From positions 124,001-188,000 of the forward strand of contig NZ_SNWQ01000001.1 of NCBI RefSeq assembly GCF_004361855.1: a stretch of 64,000 bases of DNA. The letters are read 5' to 3'. The translations under genes were made by a program, and so were the position numbers. The DNA is from Kribbella caucasensis (GTDB lineage Bacteria > Actinomycetota > Actinomycetes > Propionibacteriales > Kribbellaceae). The notes under the pieces are model-generated. The model ran no database searches and was not told where the DNA came from. It saw nothing but the letters and a program-made list of their open reading frames with translations. Numbering within the stretch: the first letter of the stretch is position 1; each line of letters starts with the position of its first letter. Shown here piece by piece: positions 8,266 to 17,901 of the stretch.

Positions 8266-10617
8266 ATGAGACCTGTCCATTCGACCCTTGCCCTGCTGGC
8301 GGCCGGCGGCCTACTCGCCTGGCTCGCCCAACCCGCCTCAGGCGGTATTGGATTCCTTCCCCACCCCACCGCCCCGGTCGATCCCGCCGTCGCGGCCGTC
8401 CCGGTTGCCGCCGGACCCGCCGTACTGAACGCACCGGCGCCGGACGCACCCCAGTTGCAGAACACCGGCATCTGGCAGGCGAAACCCACGATGATCTGCC
8501 ACACCAGCGCCTACCGCGCCGGCGAGTACGTGCACCAGGGATGTGTGTACGACGACCAGGGCGCGCAACTGATCAAGACCAACTGGCCGGAACACTCGCT
8601 GACGTTCGCGTACACGTATCCGACCAACCCGGTGTACCGCGCGAACGCGGCGGACCTGGTCGAAGTACGGGTCAAGCCGCTCGCCGACGCGACGGCGTTC
8701 CGGATCACCTACAACACGATGATCGACCCGGAACTGGTCGGCACGACCATTGCCCTGGGCAACTCCCTGCTGCCACGCGAGGCGCCACACGGCGCGAACA
8801 CCAAGCTGCGCGGCGAGAAGTTCGTCACCGTGCACGGAAGCACCGCCGACGTGATCGACGGGGCGACCGGCGCGACCCTCCCCGCGACCCCCGCGGTGAC
8901 GGTCGACGTCGAACGCCGTCAGGTCGAGGTCCGCGTCCCGCACAGCGCCTTCGACCCCGGCACCCGAAGCGTCCGGGTGGCAGCGGCGACGGGGCTCTGG
9001 AACCGCGCGACCAACAAGTTCCTGTTGCCCCAGGCAATCGCAGATGCCGATACCCCGGGCGGCGCCCTGACCGCGGGACTACGGCCGTCGGCGTACTTCG
9101 ATGTCGCCTTCCGGCACGAGGAACCGTTCAACTCGCCGTGGCGGAACGACCTGCAGAAGACCACGCTGGCGAGCGGCGACATCAGCCGGTTCGCGGCGAC
9201 CGTCGACTTCGCCAAGCTCCAGCAGAAGACCAACGACGAGCTGACCGGCAACCCCGAGGGCGTGCCCACCTCCGGTTACATGAACCGGCTCTACGCGTCG
9301 CACAGCGAAGTGCGGCAAGGCCGTCGGCTGCCGACCGACCCGGGCCAGCCGCCGCTCGGATCCTTCACCCAGCAGAACGGCGCCACGACCATCGGCGAGG
9401 GCACACCGAGCGTCCAGTTCGGCTGGATCTGCCGGGACGACTGTGTTTCGGACCTGCCCGGCCGGCTGCAGCGGTACGTCGCCTACGTCCCGGCCCTGCC
9501 CAAACCGGCGAACGGTTACGCCAGCATGATCTGGACGCCCGGTTACGCGCAGAGCGCCAACGACCAGGTCGGCGACCCCGGCACACTCGAGCTGCTCCCT
9601 GCTGGTGACAGGGACCTCTTCCACCAGGTCGCGAACCGCACGTCGGCTCCGACCGTGGTGATCTCCGTCGACGGTCGCGGCAACGACAACTGGTACTACG
9701 GCCGTTCCGGCACATCGGTGTTCGAGGTGATCGCCGATGCGCGGCGTTCCATCGGACTGGATTCGGCGCGCACCGTGATGAGTGGTTTCTCCAGTGGCGC
9801 GTACGGCGCGAACAAGTTGTCGCTGCAGTTCCCGGACGTGTTCAGCAAGGCGTTCATCTGCGACGGGCTGAACATGGCGCCGTCGTTCCCAGGCATCAAC
9901 GGCATCGCCGACACGTTGCCGGTGGACACAGCGACCCAGCACGAACCGGGATCCCGGCTGACCCCGTTGCTCCCGTCCCGGCGGAACCAGCCGGTGCTGG
10001 AGTGGGCCGGTCTGCCCGACAACTACATCCCCTACAACATCCCGCGCGAACGGGCCACGGCGTACATCGCGGGTGGGCAGTACGACTTCAAGTTCGACAG
10101 CTGGCTCGGCGCTTCGTCGGATCACGTGGTGATGTGTGCCAACGCGACCTGGAAGGTGCTGACCGACTGGCTTGGCGACATGCGTGGGGTGCGCGATCTG
10201 TTCCACGTGACCTACGTACGGAACCCCGCGATGGACGATCCTGAGTCCGGGCTGGTCGGGGATCACGCGTACTGGCTCAGCGACATCCAGAACCGGACGG
10301 GTGAGCTCGGCACCATCGACGTGAAGTCGCACGGGTTCGGGCTGAAGGACGCGGCAGCCGCACCGGTCGTCACCGGGGTCGGGACAGCGACCGGGTCGAC
10401 GGTTCCGATCAACCTCTTCACGACCGAACACCGGACCAAGCCCGCGCCCGTCAGCGCACCGGTGCAGAACCGGCTCGACATCACCGCGCAGAACATCCGC
10501 ACGGTGACGATCGCCCCGCAGCAGGCCAAGGTCGACTGCGACGCCGAGCTGAATGTCACCACCGACGGACCCGTGACCGTCAAGGTGATCGGCTGCCCGG
10601 CCCGCACCTTCGGCTGA
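8266..10617 (+). CDS. Large secreted alpha/beta-hydrolase-like protein
   Basis: 783 residues beginning with a signal peptide (hydrophobic LALLAAGGLLAWLA then Ala-rich region). The N-terminal half (about 60-330) is a beta-rich region of unknown function; the second half resembles an esterase, with GFSSG (nucleophile Ser at about residue 509), LNMAPSFPGINGIADT, and a late GDHAYWLSD segment that may carry the His. Start ATG 8266 is preceded by GGAGG. It shares an operator-like block with the aromatic operon, hinting that it releases aromatic acids from an extracellular ester; that link is inference. No precise family name can be given. Confidence 0.7.
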   Translation: MRPVHSTLALLAAGGLLAWLAQPASGGIGFLPHPTAPVDPAVAAVPVAAGPAVLNAPAPDAPQLQNTGIWQAKPTMICHTSAYRAGEYVHQGCVYDDQGAQLIKTNWPEHSLTFAYTYPTNPVYRANAADLVEVRVKPLADATAFRITYNTMIDPELVGTTIALGNSLLPREAPHGANTKLRGEKFVTVHGSTADVIDGATGATLPATPAVTVDVERRQVEVRVPHSAFDPGTRSVRVAAATGLWNRATNKFLLPQAIADADTPGGALTAGLRPSAYFDVAFRHEEPFNSPWRNDLQKTTLASGDISRFAATVDFAKLQQKTNDELTGNPEGVPTSGYMNRLYASHSEVRQGRRLPTDPGQPPLGSFTQQNGATTIGEGTPSVQFGWICRDDCVSDLPGRLQRYVAYVPALPKPANGYASMIWTPGYAQSANDQVGDPGTLELLPAGDRDLFHQVANRTSAPTVVISVDGRGNDNWYYGRSGTSVFEVIADARRSIGLDSARTVMSGFSSGAYGANKLSLQFPDVFSKAFICDGLNMAPSFPGINGIADTLPVDTATQHEPGSRLTPLLPSRRNQPVLEWAGLPDNYIPYNIPRERATAYIAGGQYDFKFDSWLGASSDHVVMCANATWKVLTDWLGDMRGVRDLFHVTYVRNPAMDDPESGLVGDHAYWLSDIQNRTGELGTIDVKSHGFGLKDAAAAPVVTGVGTATGSTVPINLFTTEHRTKPAPVSAPVQNRLDITAQNIRTVTIAPQQAKVDCDAELNVTTDGPVTVKVIGCPARTFG

Positions 10618-10708
10618 GAAGCCGTCCTTCGGCTGAGAAACCGCTGCTGAGGCTGAGGAAGCGTTGCGCTTTCGACGCTGACGACAGGCGGAGGATGAGT
10701 CGCTGAGG

Positions 10709-10742
10709 ATCCCCTTGCCGCATAGGCTTGCGGCAAGGGGAT
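10709..10742 (+). terminator. 14-bp perfect hairpin
   Basis: ATCCCCTTGCCGCA pairs with TGCGGCAAGGGGAT around a 6-nt loop. It lies 90 nt after the secreted hydrolase stop and directly before the lipoprotein start, so it may terminate the former or shape the leader of the latter. No U-run follows. Confidence 0.65.
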
Positions 10743-10764
10743 TCTCATGACCTGGGGGGTTACT

Positions 10765-11718
10765 TTGCGCAAGATCCTGTCTTTCACCGTCAGCCTGGCC
10801 GTGATCGGTCTTGCGACCGGTTGCGGCGGTTCGGGCGACGACGCCGCACCATCGACCACGCAGTCGTCGACCACGCCGACTCAGACCACGCCGACTGCGT
10901 CAACCACCACCACGTCGGCTTCACCTCCGCCCACGACGACCGGCCCGCTGACCGGAGCGCAGTACCAGGCTGTCCTGAGCGATCTGGATCGCAAGATCGC
11001 CGCCGACGTCGCGCTGCTGACCTCGGCGAAGAGCGGCGAGAACCTGAACCAGGCGGTGGGAGCCCTCACCAGCACCCTGAGCGAGGAGTCGTTCGCGGTC
11101 GGCCAGCTCCGGCTGCAGGCCAATGTGATCCCGGCAAACAAGACTCTGCAAGCCCGCTTGCGGGCTGCGTCGGCCGCGCTGTCCGCCACCGACGGCATCG
11201 AAGGCGACGCGAAGTGCGGTGGGGTCGTCTACACGTCCCAGGCTGTGCAGCGGAAGCTCAAAGCCGACCTGGCCGCCGCGATCACGGCACTGCGCAGGTT
11301 CGGCCTGCGATTCGGTACGACGCTGCCGGACGTCGGCCCCGAACCGGCCGACCAGCGCCCGTCGAACGGCGACATCCTGGTCCGTTCCGGCTCCCGCGGC
11401 CTCGGTCGCCTGCAGGTGAAGAACGGCACCGACAAGGACGTCGCAGTCTCGATCGTCACCGACGGCAAGCCGCCCAGGACACCGCACGTGATGATGTACG
11501 TGCAGGCGAAGAAGACCGCCACCGTGAACCGGATCGGCGGCAAGTACCACATCTACTTCAAGGGCGGCACCGACTGGAACCCGAAGCGCCGCCAGTTCTC
11601 CTCCGACTGCTCCTTCCAGAAGTTCGACCAGGGCTTCAACCGCAACGAAGGCTGGCAGATCGACCTCCAGCCCACCTTCCTGGGCAACGCCTCGACCAGC
11701 GAGGTAGACGCCTACTGA
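10765..11718 (+). CDS. Putative lipoprotein, function unknown
   Basis: 317 residues from TTG at 10765, which has GGGGGG 6 nt upstream. It begins with MRKILSF, a hydrophobic stretch and the lipobox LATG-Cys20, so it should be lipid-anchored outside the membrane. A Ser/Thr/Pro linker (about 25-60) leads to a helical region with two conserved-looking Cys and a C-terminal domain rich in basic and aromatic residues (GGKYHIYFKGGTDWNPK). An alternative ATG at 10747 would add six residues. I do not recognise the family. Confidence 0.75.
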   Translation: MRKILSFTVSLAVIGLATGCGGSGDDAAPSTTQSSTTPTQTTPTASTTTTSASPPPTTTGPLTGAQYQAVLSDLDRKIAADVALLTSAKSGENLNQAVGALTSTLSEESFAVGQLRLQANVIPANKTLQARLRAASAALSATDGIEGDAKCGGVVYTSQAVQRKLKADLAAAITALRRFGLRFGTTLPDVGPEPADQRPSNGDILVRSGSRGLGRLQVKNGTDKDVAVSIVTDGKPPRTPHVMMYVQAKKTATVNRIGGKYHIYFKGGTDWNPKRRQFSSDCSFQKFDQGFNRNEGWQIDLQPTFLGNASTSEVDAY

Positions 11719-11796
11719 CGGGAAGTCACGGCTTGGCTTGCGGGAGCGGACCTTCAAGCCGCCGCGCCGCTCCACGCGTTGTCCCGATGCGGATCA

Positions 11797-12252
11797 TCAA
11801 TCGGTCCGGGTGCGGAGGCTCCGCGCCAGGGTGGGGATCATCACCGTCGCAGCGACGAGGTGTAGCCCGAGGAGGGCGGTGGTGGTGGCGGTGTTTGCCC
11901 CGGAGAGGAGGGGCGGGACCAACGAGATCGCGGTCAGCGACACTGCCGTCCACACGAATCGCTTGGCGGGGCGAGCGCTCCAACGACGAAGAGCGACGGC
12001 AATGACGATGCCCACGACCGAGAAGAAGCCGGTCACCACGGCGAACCCGGACAACGGGATCGTCTCGCCACCATCGGGGACCTCGAAGTCGACGCCAACG
12101 GCCTGGGCAAGCGCAGCGGCGAGGGTGGTGGCCACCATCGCTGCGAGCGTGGCAACGAGGCCGGTGCCGGCGAGCCCCCGGAGTCGGTGGGTGTGGCTGG
12201 TCTGGCCCGATGCCGGGCCCGCGACGACCCCGGTGTCATTCATGCTGCTCAT
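11797..12252 (-). CDS. Four-helix membrane protein (DUF6069-like)
   Basis: 151 residues with four hydrophobic segments separated by short loops, ending in a basic tail. It resembles the small actinobacterial DUF6069 membrane proteins. Its ATG overlaps the stop of the ECF sigma factor (ATGA), so the two are co-translated; the pairing suggests a membrane partner or an accessory of the sigma factor, though it lacks an obvious anti-sigma domain. Confidence 0.75.
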   Translation of the reverse strand: MSSMNDTGVVAGPASGQTSHTHRLRGLAGTGLVATLAAMVATTLAAALAQAVGVDFEVPDGGETIPLSGFAVVTGFFSVVGIVIAVALRRWSARPAKRFVWTAVSLTAISLVPPLLSGANTATTTALLGLHLVAATVMIPTLARSLRTRTD

Positions 12253-13244
12253 GTGCCGTCCGCCGGCAGGCGCTCCGGCAGCCCGAATCGCGGGAACTGG
12301 TCGGCGTGGAACGTGATGATCTCGGTGATCGCCCCGCCGGTGACGCGCAGGACGTCGATCGTCAGCGGCAGGTACGCGCCCTCCCGCTGCTGCCAGAGGT
12401 AGAAGGCGACGGCCGGCTGCCGGTTGGCGGAGGTGAGGACGCCGCGCAGGCCCGTCATGCCCTCGAACCCGTCCTCGACCCAGCTGTTCACCACCGCGTC
12501 GCGCCCGACGTACAGACCTGGCGTGGGCGGCATCGAGCAGCGGACGTCGTCCCGCAGCATGGCGGCGAGCCTGCCGATGTCCGTGGCCACACTGGCGTCG
12601 GTGAAGCGGCGCACCAGGTCGCGCGTCGCGGCGTCATCCTCGCCGCCGGTCCAGTCCTGCCGCTCGGCCGGCAGGTGCTCCCGCATGCCAGCGCGGGCCC
12701 GCTGCAGCGCGCTGTTCACGGAGTTGACGGAGTCCCCGAGGAGCTCGGCGACGTCCTTCGCCGGCCAGCCGAGCACGTCCCGCAGGATCAGCACGGCTCG
12801 CGGGCGCGGCGCGAGATGCTGGACGGCGACCACGTACGCGAGCTCGATCGTCTCCCGCGCGACGGCGACGGTCTCCGGCTCGTCCGCGTCGCCCGCGGGC
12901 AGCTCGTCGAGCAGCCGGTCCGGGTAGGGCTGCAGCCACAGCACCTCGCCGCCGGTCGCGGGCTCCGGGCGGCACTTGGCGAGCAGGTCCAGGCAGGCGT
13001 TGGTGGCGATCCGGTACAGCCAGGCCCGGAACGTCGACCGCCCCTCGAAGGTCTCCCGCCGCCGCCAGGCACGGAGGAAGGTCTCCTGCACGGTGTCCTC
13101 GGCGTCCTCGAACGACCCGAGCATCCGGTAGCAGTGCACGTGCAACTCCCGCCGGTGCCGCTCCGCCAGCCCCGAGAACGCCGGCTCGTCGACCTCGCCC
13201 AGACCGCTCACGCCCAGCTCCTCCAGCCACGTGTCCGCACTCAT
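12249..13244 (-). CDS. ECF RNA polymerase sigma factor with SnoaL-like tail (SigG/SigJ type)
   Basis: 331 residues. Region 2 (CYRMLGSFEDAEDTVQETFL, then FRAWLYRIATNACLDLL) and region 4 (RAVLILRDVLGWPAKDVAEL) are clear. The final 110 residues form a SnoaL-like domain (DIGRLAAMLRDDVRCSMPPT), as in ECF41/ECF56-like factors, where this tail replaces a classical anti-sigma. Start ATG 13244 follows GGAAGGA; the longer in-frame extension upstream reads into a transposase remnant and is not used. Confidence 0.85.
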   Translation of the reverse strand: MSADTWLEELGVSGLGEVDEPAFSGLAERHRRELHVHCYRMLGSFEDAEDTVQETFLRAWRRRETFEGRSTFRAWLYRIATNACLDLLAKCRPEPATGGEVLWLQPYPDRLLDELPAGDADEPETVAVARETIELAYVVAVQHLAPRPRAVLILRDVLGWPAKDVAELLGDSVNSVNSALQRARAGMREHLPAERQDWTGGEDDAATRDLVRRFTDASVATDIGRLAAMLRDDVRCSMPPTPGLYVGRDAVVNSWVEDGFEGMTGLRGVLTSANRQPAVAFYLWQQREGAYLPLTIDVLRVTGGAITEIITFHADQFPRFGLPERLPADGT

Positions 13245-13325
13245 CACGTCATCCTTCCGCCTCGTCGTGTCCCGTCGTAGGTATGACGGGTGCGGGCGCG
13301 ACAACTCATCACCAGGGTCGGTGGT

Positions 13326-13414
13326 CATCGCCTGGTGCAGGCGGGTGAGGGTGTCGCCGTTGCGCAGGTGGGCCAGGGCGAGCAGGGCCTGCCGGCCTGG
13401 GGTCGAGTTGGCCC
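13326..13414 (-). pseudogene. Remnant of an IS5-type transposase N-terminus
   Basis: The minus strand encodes PGRQALLALAHLRNGDTL followed by TRLHQA, typical of the N-terminal helix-turn-helix region of actinobacterial IS5-family transposases. It ends after about 30 codons, without catalytic domain or inverted repeats nearby. The remaining bases of the 250-bp gap (13415-13495) show nothing else recognisable. Confidence 0.5.
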
Positions 13415-13495
13415 CTGACTCGGCTACTGACCTTCACCACGCCACTGACCTGCACCATCAGGTTGGAAATGGCTCAATGGTGATACATGTGCGAG

Positions 13496-14128
13496 CTACG
13501 GGGTCAGGCCGCCCAGTAGTGCGCGGAGGACGTCGCCGAGGGTTGGGTCCTGGTGATCGGGGTCGCCCGTTGGCTGGGTGGGGGTGGGTGATGGCGTCCA
13601 CGGGGTGGTGGGCGGCTGGGTGGTGGTCGTGGTCGTCGGCCTGGTGGGCTGCGTTGTGCTCGGCGGGGTTCTGGTCGGCTGAGCAGTCGGCGGAACGGTT
13701 CGCTCGTCGGCCGGCACAGGGGTCGAACTGACGACCGTACGGCGGTCGTCGGCTCGCGTCGGGCGATCGGCGGAGCCGACCGTGACCGGGCCCGACGGGT
13801 CGCCGGTCGGTTGGCCGGTCGGCTCGTCGGTCGGCGTGGAGGTCGGGAGCGTCGTCGACGGGAGCGGGGTCTCGGCCGGGATGGGCGGGTAGACCCGGTC
13901 GGTGGAGCGGGACGGCGGCGGTCCGGCGACCGGGCTGATCACCTCGGCGCCACCCCGATCGGGCAGCGGGATCAGCGGCAGCGTCGGTCCGCCGAGCAAG
14001 CCGACAACGGCCAGCACGGCATAGGCACCCAACGGCACGGCGATGAACACCGCGATCCGGCGGCCCTTCTCGCTCCTCAGCCAGGGCCGGCGGTGTTCTG
14101 CCTGTTTTTCCTCGGAGAACAGCCTCAC
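13496..14128 (-). CDS. Membrane-anchored Thr/Pro-rich protein
   Basis: About 210 residues from GTG 14128 (an upstream GTG at 14200 would add 24). A basic cytoplasmic N-terminus (RRPWLRSEKGRR) precedes one membrane segment (IAVFIAVPLGAYAVLAVVGLL), then an extended Thr/Pro/Ser-rich extracellular region with PTxTP and TTTTT runs. Low-complexity exported tails like this are common in actinomycetes and usually span the wall. No enzymatic motif is visible. Confidence 0.6.
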   Translation of the reverse strand: MRLFSEEKQAEHRRPWLRSEKGRRIAVFIAVPLGAYAVLAVVGLLGGPTLPLIPLPDRGGAEVISPVAGPPPSRSTDRVYPPIPAETPLPSTTLPTSTPTDEPTGQPTGDPSGPVTVGSADRPTRADDRRTVVSSTPVPADERTVPPTAQPTRTPPSTTQPTRPTTTTTTQPPTTPWTPSPTPTQPTGDPDHQDPTLGDVLRALLGGLTP

Positions 14129-14297
14129 AAGTCGTGGACAGTAGCGCGAACCGAGCTGTTTCAAACAGTCCTTGGAACGATATTCACCAATTCGCCCCAC
14201 AGGCCGTCAGCAGGGTGCGACGCCGCCGATGCGATGAGTGATGAGCGGCTCGCCAGCCGAGCGAGCGACCGGGGTCGGGCTGTGCCAATCTGCTGCG

Positions 14298-14996
14298 ATG
14301 ACGACCTTGTTGCTGCATGGCCTCGGAGCGACCAACCGGGTGTGGGACGGCTGGCAGCGCGAGGACGTGATCGCCCCCGACCTCCCCGGCCACGGCACCG
14401 CCGAACCACTCCCCGCCTACTCCTTCGAGTCGATCGCCGCCGCCCTGGCCAAAACCCTGGCCGGAACCCTGCCCGACCGGCTCACGATCGTCGGCCACTC
14501 ACTCGGCGGGGTCATCGCACTCGAACTCGCCGGCGGCCGGTACGGCGTACAGGTGGATCGGGTGATCGCGTTGGGCGTGAAGGTGACCTGGTCCGACGAC
14601 GACCTGGCGAAGGCCGCCGCGTTGGCCGCCAAACCGGTCACGTACTTCGACACCCGCGACGACGCGGCCGCGCGGTACCTGCGCATCTCCGGGCTGCAGG
14701 ACCTCATCGACCCGCAAAGCGATACCGTCGACCACGGACTCAAACAAGAGGACGGTCGCTGGCGGCTGGCCCTCGACCCAAGAGCGTTCGGAGTTGGCGC
14801 GCCGAACATGTCCCGCCTGATCCGCGACGCCAAGGCGGACGTAGTACTCGCGCGAGGCGAACTCGACCCGATGAACACCGACGCCGAGCTCGCCGAACTG
14901 CACGATCGGGTGATCACGCTGCCCGGGCTCGGGCACAACGCGCACGTCGAGGATCCGTCAGCACTCGATCACGTTGACGGCCAGGCCACCGCGTGA
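14298..14996 (+). CDS. Alpha/beta hydrolase
   Basis: 232 residues. [16 protein letters not shown] carries the oxyanion loop, VGHSLGG the nucleophile Ser, LARGELDPM the acid and [10 protein letters not shown] the His, so the triad is complete. Small cytosolic esterase/lipase-like enzyme of unknown substrate. Its 3' end overlaps the 3' end of the convergent serine dehydratase gene by 39 bp. Confidence 0.8.
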   Translation: MTTLLLHGLGATNRVWDGWQREDVIAPDLPGHGTAEPLPAYSFESIAAALAKTLAGTLPDRLTIVGHSLGGVIALELAGGRYGVQVDRVIALGVKVTWSDDDLAKAAALAAKPVTYFDTRDDAAARYLRISGLQDLIDPQSDTVDHGLKQEDGRWRLALDPRAFGVGAPNMSRLIRDAKADVVLARGELDPMNTDAELAELHDRVITLPGLGHNAHVEDPSALDHVDGQATA

Positions 14997-16331
14997 CGTC
15001 TCCTTGTACTTGACCTTCATGTCCGCGCCGGTCTCGCGCATCGTCTTGATCACCTTGTCCAGCGTGACCACGTGGACGCCGTCGCCGTGCATCGCCATCC
15101 GGGCCGCGTTGATCGCCTTCACCGACGCCATCGCGTTCCGCTCGATACACGGGATCTGGACCAGCCCGCGGACCGGGTCGCAGGTCAGCCCGAGGTTGTG
15201 CTCCATCGCGATCTCGGCCGCGTTCTCCACCTGTTCCGGGGTCCCGCCGAGCACCTCGCACAGCCCGGCCGCCGCCATCGAGCAGGCCGACCCGACCTCG
15301 CCCTGGCAACCGACCTCGGCGCCGGAGATGGACGCGTTCTCCTTGTAGAGAACGCCGATCGCGCCGGCCGCCAGCAGGAACCGGACAGAGCCGTCATCCG
15401 TTGCCCCGGGCACGAATCGCCGGTAGTAGTGCAGCACCGCAGGAATGATGCCGGCGGCACCGTTCGTCGGCGCGGTGACGATCCGGCCGCCGGACGCGTT
15501 CTGCTCGTTCACCGCGAGCGCGAACAGGTTGACCCAGTCCATCACCTTGAGCGGATCCGTCGACCACGGATCGCGGATGAGCTTCTGGTGCAACGAGTAC
15601 GCCCGGCGCGGCACCTTCAACCCACCCGGCAGCACGCCCTCGGTTTCGCACCCCTCCTGCACGCAGTCCTGCATCACCTGCCAGATGTGCAGCAGACCTT
15701 CGTGGATCTCGGACTCGGTCCGCCAGGCCAGCTCGTTCGCCAGCATCACCTCGCTGATCGGCAACTGCGCCTCACGGCATCGGTCGAGCAGCTCGGCACC
15801 GGACAGGAACGGGTACTTCAACGGAGTCCGGTCCGGCACGATCCGGTCCCCGGCCGCGGCCTTCTCGTCGACCACGAACCCACCGCCGACCGAGTAGTAC
15901 GTCCGCTCGCGCAGCACCTCGCCGGCCGCATCCAGGGCCCGGAAGGTCATCCCGTTCGGGTGGTACGGCAACGTCTTGCGCCGATGCATCACCAGCTGGG
16001 TGTTCTCGTCGAACGCGATCTCGTGCTCGCCGGCGAGCTGGAGCCGGCCGGCGGACCGAATCCCTTCCACCCGGGCGTCGACCGCGCGGGTGTCGACGGT
16101 CTCCGGGTCCTCGCCTTCGAGACCGAGCAGGACCGCCTTGTTGCTGCCGTGACCGTGCCCGGTCGCGCCGAGTGAACCGAACAACTGGGACTCGACGGCC
16201 GTAGTACTGGTGATCAGACCGTCGCCGGCGAGGCCGAGGGCGAAGGTGCGGGCGGCTCGCATCGGGCCCACGGTGTGGGAGCTCGACGGGCCGATCCCGA
16301 TGCTGAACAGATCGAAAACGCTGATCGCCAT
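14958..16331 (-). CDS. sdaA: L-serine ammonia-lyase, single-chain iron-sulfur type
   Basis: 457 residues, the usual length of SdaA. It opens with [20 protein letters not shown], and the 4Fe-4S cysteines lie in [17 protein letters not shown] and [17 protein letters not shown]. It converts L-serine to pyruvate and ammonia in the cytosol. A glycine riboswitch lies in its leader, so expression should rise when glycine, interconvertible with serine, is abundant. Confidence 0.95.
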   Translation of the reverse strand: MAISVFDLFSIGIGPSSSHTVGPMRAARTFALGLAGDGLITSTTAVESQLFGSLGATGHGHGSNKAVLLGLEGEDPETVDTRAVDARVEGIRSAGRLQLAGEHEIAFDENTQLVMHRRKTLPYHPNGMTFRALDAAGEVLRERTYYSVGGGFVVDEKAAAGDRIVPDRTPLKYPFLSGAELLDRCREAQLPISEVMLANELAWRTESEIHEGLLHIWQVMQDCVQEGCETEGVLPGGLKVPRRAYSLHQKLIRDPWSTDPLKVMDWVNLFALAVNEQNASGGRIVTAPTNGAAGIIPAVLHYYRRFVPGATDDGSVRFLLAAGAIGVLYKENASISGAEVGCQGEVGSACSMAAAGLCEVLGGTPEQVENAAEIAMEHNLGLTCDPVRGLVQIPCIERNAMASVKAINAARMAMHGDGVHVVTLDKVIKTMRETGADMKVKYKETSRGGLAVNVIEC

Positions 16332-16354
16332 GTGGAGGGAACCCTTCCGGTCGT

Positions 16355-16496
16355 CGTTGACCGATTGGTGCCTCCCCGCTCTGTCAGGCGTGCGGCCTTC
16401 CAGAGGTGCCTCGCCCGTACGGTGAAGGTGCCTGAGAGATTCTTGGGGAGAGTTGCTCCTACGGCGCCCGGGTCAGGCCCGGGTCTCTCCCGCACG
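16355..16496 (-). ncRNA. Glycine riboswitch (gcvT motif) in the sdaA leader
   Basis: The minus strand reads GCGGGAGAGACC, a variable stem, GGCGCCGTAGGAGCAA, CTCTCC and finally TCTCTCAGGCACC, which are the conserved blocks of the glycine aptamer. A shorter second region with CCTCTGGAAGG and GGGGAGGCACC may be the partial second aptamer. It ends just upstream of sdaA. Confidence 0.9.
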
Positions 16497-16634
16497 GGTT
16501 CATGCGGCTGCTGTGCTGTTGTGTCGGACGCCGCGACCGTACGGCGGACCGGGCGCGCGCGTCAATCCGGCGATGGAGGCCGTTCCCTCCCGCGAGTGAT
16601 CCGCCGGACCTGCCTTGCGGACAAGGCTGTCCAC

Positions 16635-17564
16635 ATGACAACGATCGTGCGGACGGCGAACGTCGGACAGGTTGCCCCACGGTGGATGGAGTGGGCGCCC
16701 CGTCTCGCCGTCGGCTGGGCCGCGGCGTACGGCGGGGTGCGTCTGTGGTTCGCCGCGGGGCATGCGCCGGACTGGAAGCTTCCAGGTCGTGACCTGCTGA
16801 TTCCCGATTGGATCTCGGTGGCCGGTTGCGTCTTGAGCGTGGCCGGAGTCGTCGCGCTGGCGCGGTGGCCGCGTTCGCGGGTGCTGATCGGATTGTTGTG
16901 GGCGTTGGCCGCGGGCTGGGTCGCCGTGTCGGGGTTCGCGTTGCTGGACGTGGTCGGTGGGGTGCTGCCCGGTCTGGGGATCCCCTTCGATCTGTTCGGC
17001 ATGCTCAGCCGCTTCGGTGCGCTCGCCGGTGCCGCGTTGCTGGCCGGGACCGCATTGGCTCGACAACGCCGACTCGATCCGAGCTGCCTGCGCTGCACCG
17101 GACGGGCTCGCGTCAACTCAACGCCAGGTTGGGCAATGGCGGGCGCTTTGCTGGCTGTCGCGGGATGCCTCGCCCGACTTGCCGCGCAGGCCGTGGTCGG
17201 CTTCGACGCCATGCCGTACGACGCTGGGTTGGCCGTGGTCCTGTTCGAGGTCGGCTTCCTGCTCGCTGGTATCGCGCTGCCGCTTCTCCTGGTCCTCCGT
17301 CTCGGCAACGTCTTCCCGCGCTGGATGCTGCTGCTCCCAGGGGCCGGACTAGGCGCCGGGATCACGGCGTACTTCGGGGTCGGCCTGATCCAGATGATCG
17401 TGGCGGCCGTGCAGGGCAAGGCGGTCTACGGCGACATGGGACTGCCCGACAGCTTCTTCTGGGTGGCGGTCCCGTCGTACTTCGTCTGGGGTCTCGGGCT
17501 CGCGGCCGCGGCGTACGGGTACTACCTGCGGACCCGCAAGCCCTGCAAGGGATGCGGCCGTTAG
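16635..17564 (+). CDS. Polytopic membrane protein, unknown
   Basis: 309 residues from ATG 16635. Seven or so hydrophobic segments alternate with short loops, including WRFAAGHAPDWK-like periplasmic motifs near the first helix, and the protein ends with a small cysteine pair (KPCKGCGR). It resembles hypothetical actinobacterial integral membrane proteins; I see no transporter or enzyme signature. Its stop overlaps the stop of the convergent DUF3817 gene by 4 bp. Confidence 0.75.
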   Translation: MTTIVRTANVGQVAPRWMEWAPRLAVGWAAAYGGVRLWFAAGHAPDWKLPGRDLLIPDWISVAGCVLSVAGVVALARWPRSRVLIGLLWALAAGWVAVSGFALLDVVGGVLPGLGIPFDLFGMLSRFGALAGAALLAGTALARQRRLDPSCLRCTGRARVNSTPGWAMAGALLAVAGCLARLAAQAVVGFDAMPYDAGLAVVLFEVGFLLAGIALPLLLVLRLGNVFPRWMLLLPGAGLGAGITAYFGVGLIQMIVAAVQGKAVYGDMGLPDSFFWVAVPSYFVWGLGLAAAAYGYYLRTRKPCKGCGR

Positions 17565-17893
17565 CCGAGCCGGTTGGTGCGGTTCGCCCAGAGCTCGAAG
17601 AACCAGGTGAACAGGGGCGGGATGCTCGCGGCCAGGGCCAGCAACGTGGTCGGCCAGGTCCAGCGCAGCGGCTTGCGGACCACGGCCACGGTGAGCACGT
17701 AGGCGATGAAGATGCCGCCGTGGATCGGGCCGAAGATCTGCACCCCGATCTCGTTGTCGGACAGCACGTACTTGAACAGCATGCCGATCAGCAGGCCGGT
17801 CCAGGACACGGCTTCGGCGATGGCGACGATGCGGAACCAGGTCGCATGCCTGGATCCGGCCGGGGCTTCGACTACTGCGGCGGTCTCGGTCAT
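17561..17893 (-). CDS. DUF3817 small membrane protein
   Basis: 110 residues, three membrane segments, with the family-typical ATWFRIVAIAEAVSWTGLL, KYVLSDN and GPIHGGIFIAYV motifs. Function is unknown. The left end of the IS1341-type element begins about 9 bp upstream of its ATG, so the original ribosome site and promoter have been replaced; the element's own sequence now forms the 5' leader, and expression may be lost or altered. Confidence 0.85.
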   Translation of the reverse strand: MTETAAVVEAPAGSRHATWFRIVAIAEAVSWTGLLIGMLFKYVLSDNEIGVQIFGPIHGGIFIAYVLTVAVVRKPLRWTWPTTLLALAASIPPLFTWFFELWANRTNRLG

Positions 17894-17901
17894 CAGAAAT
17901 G

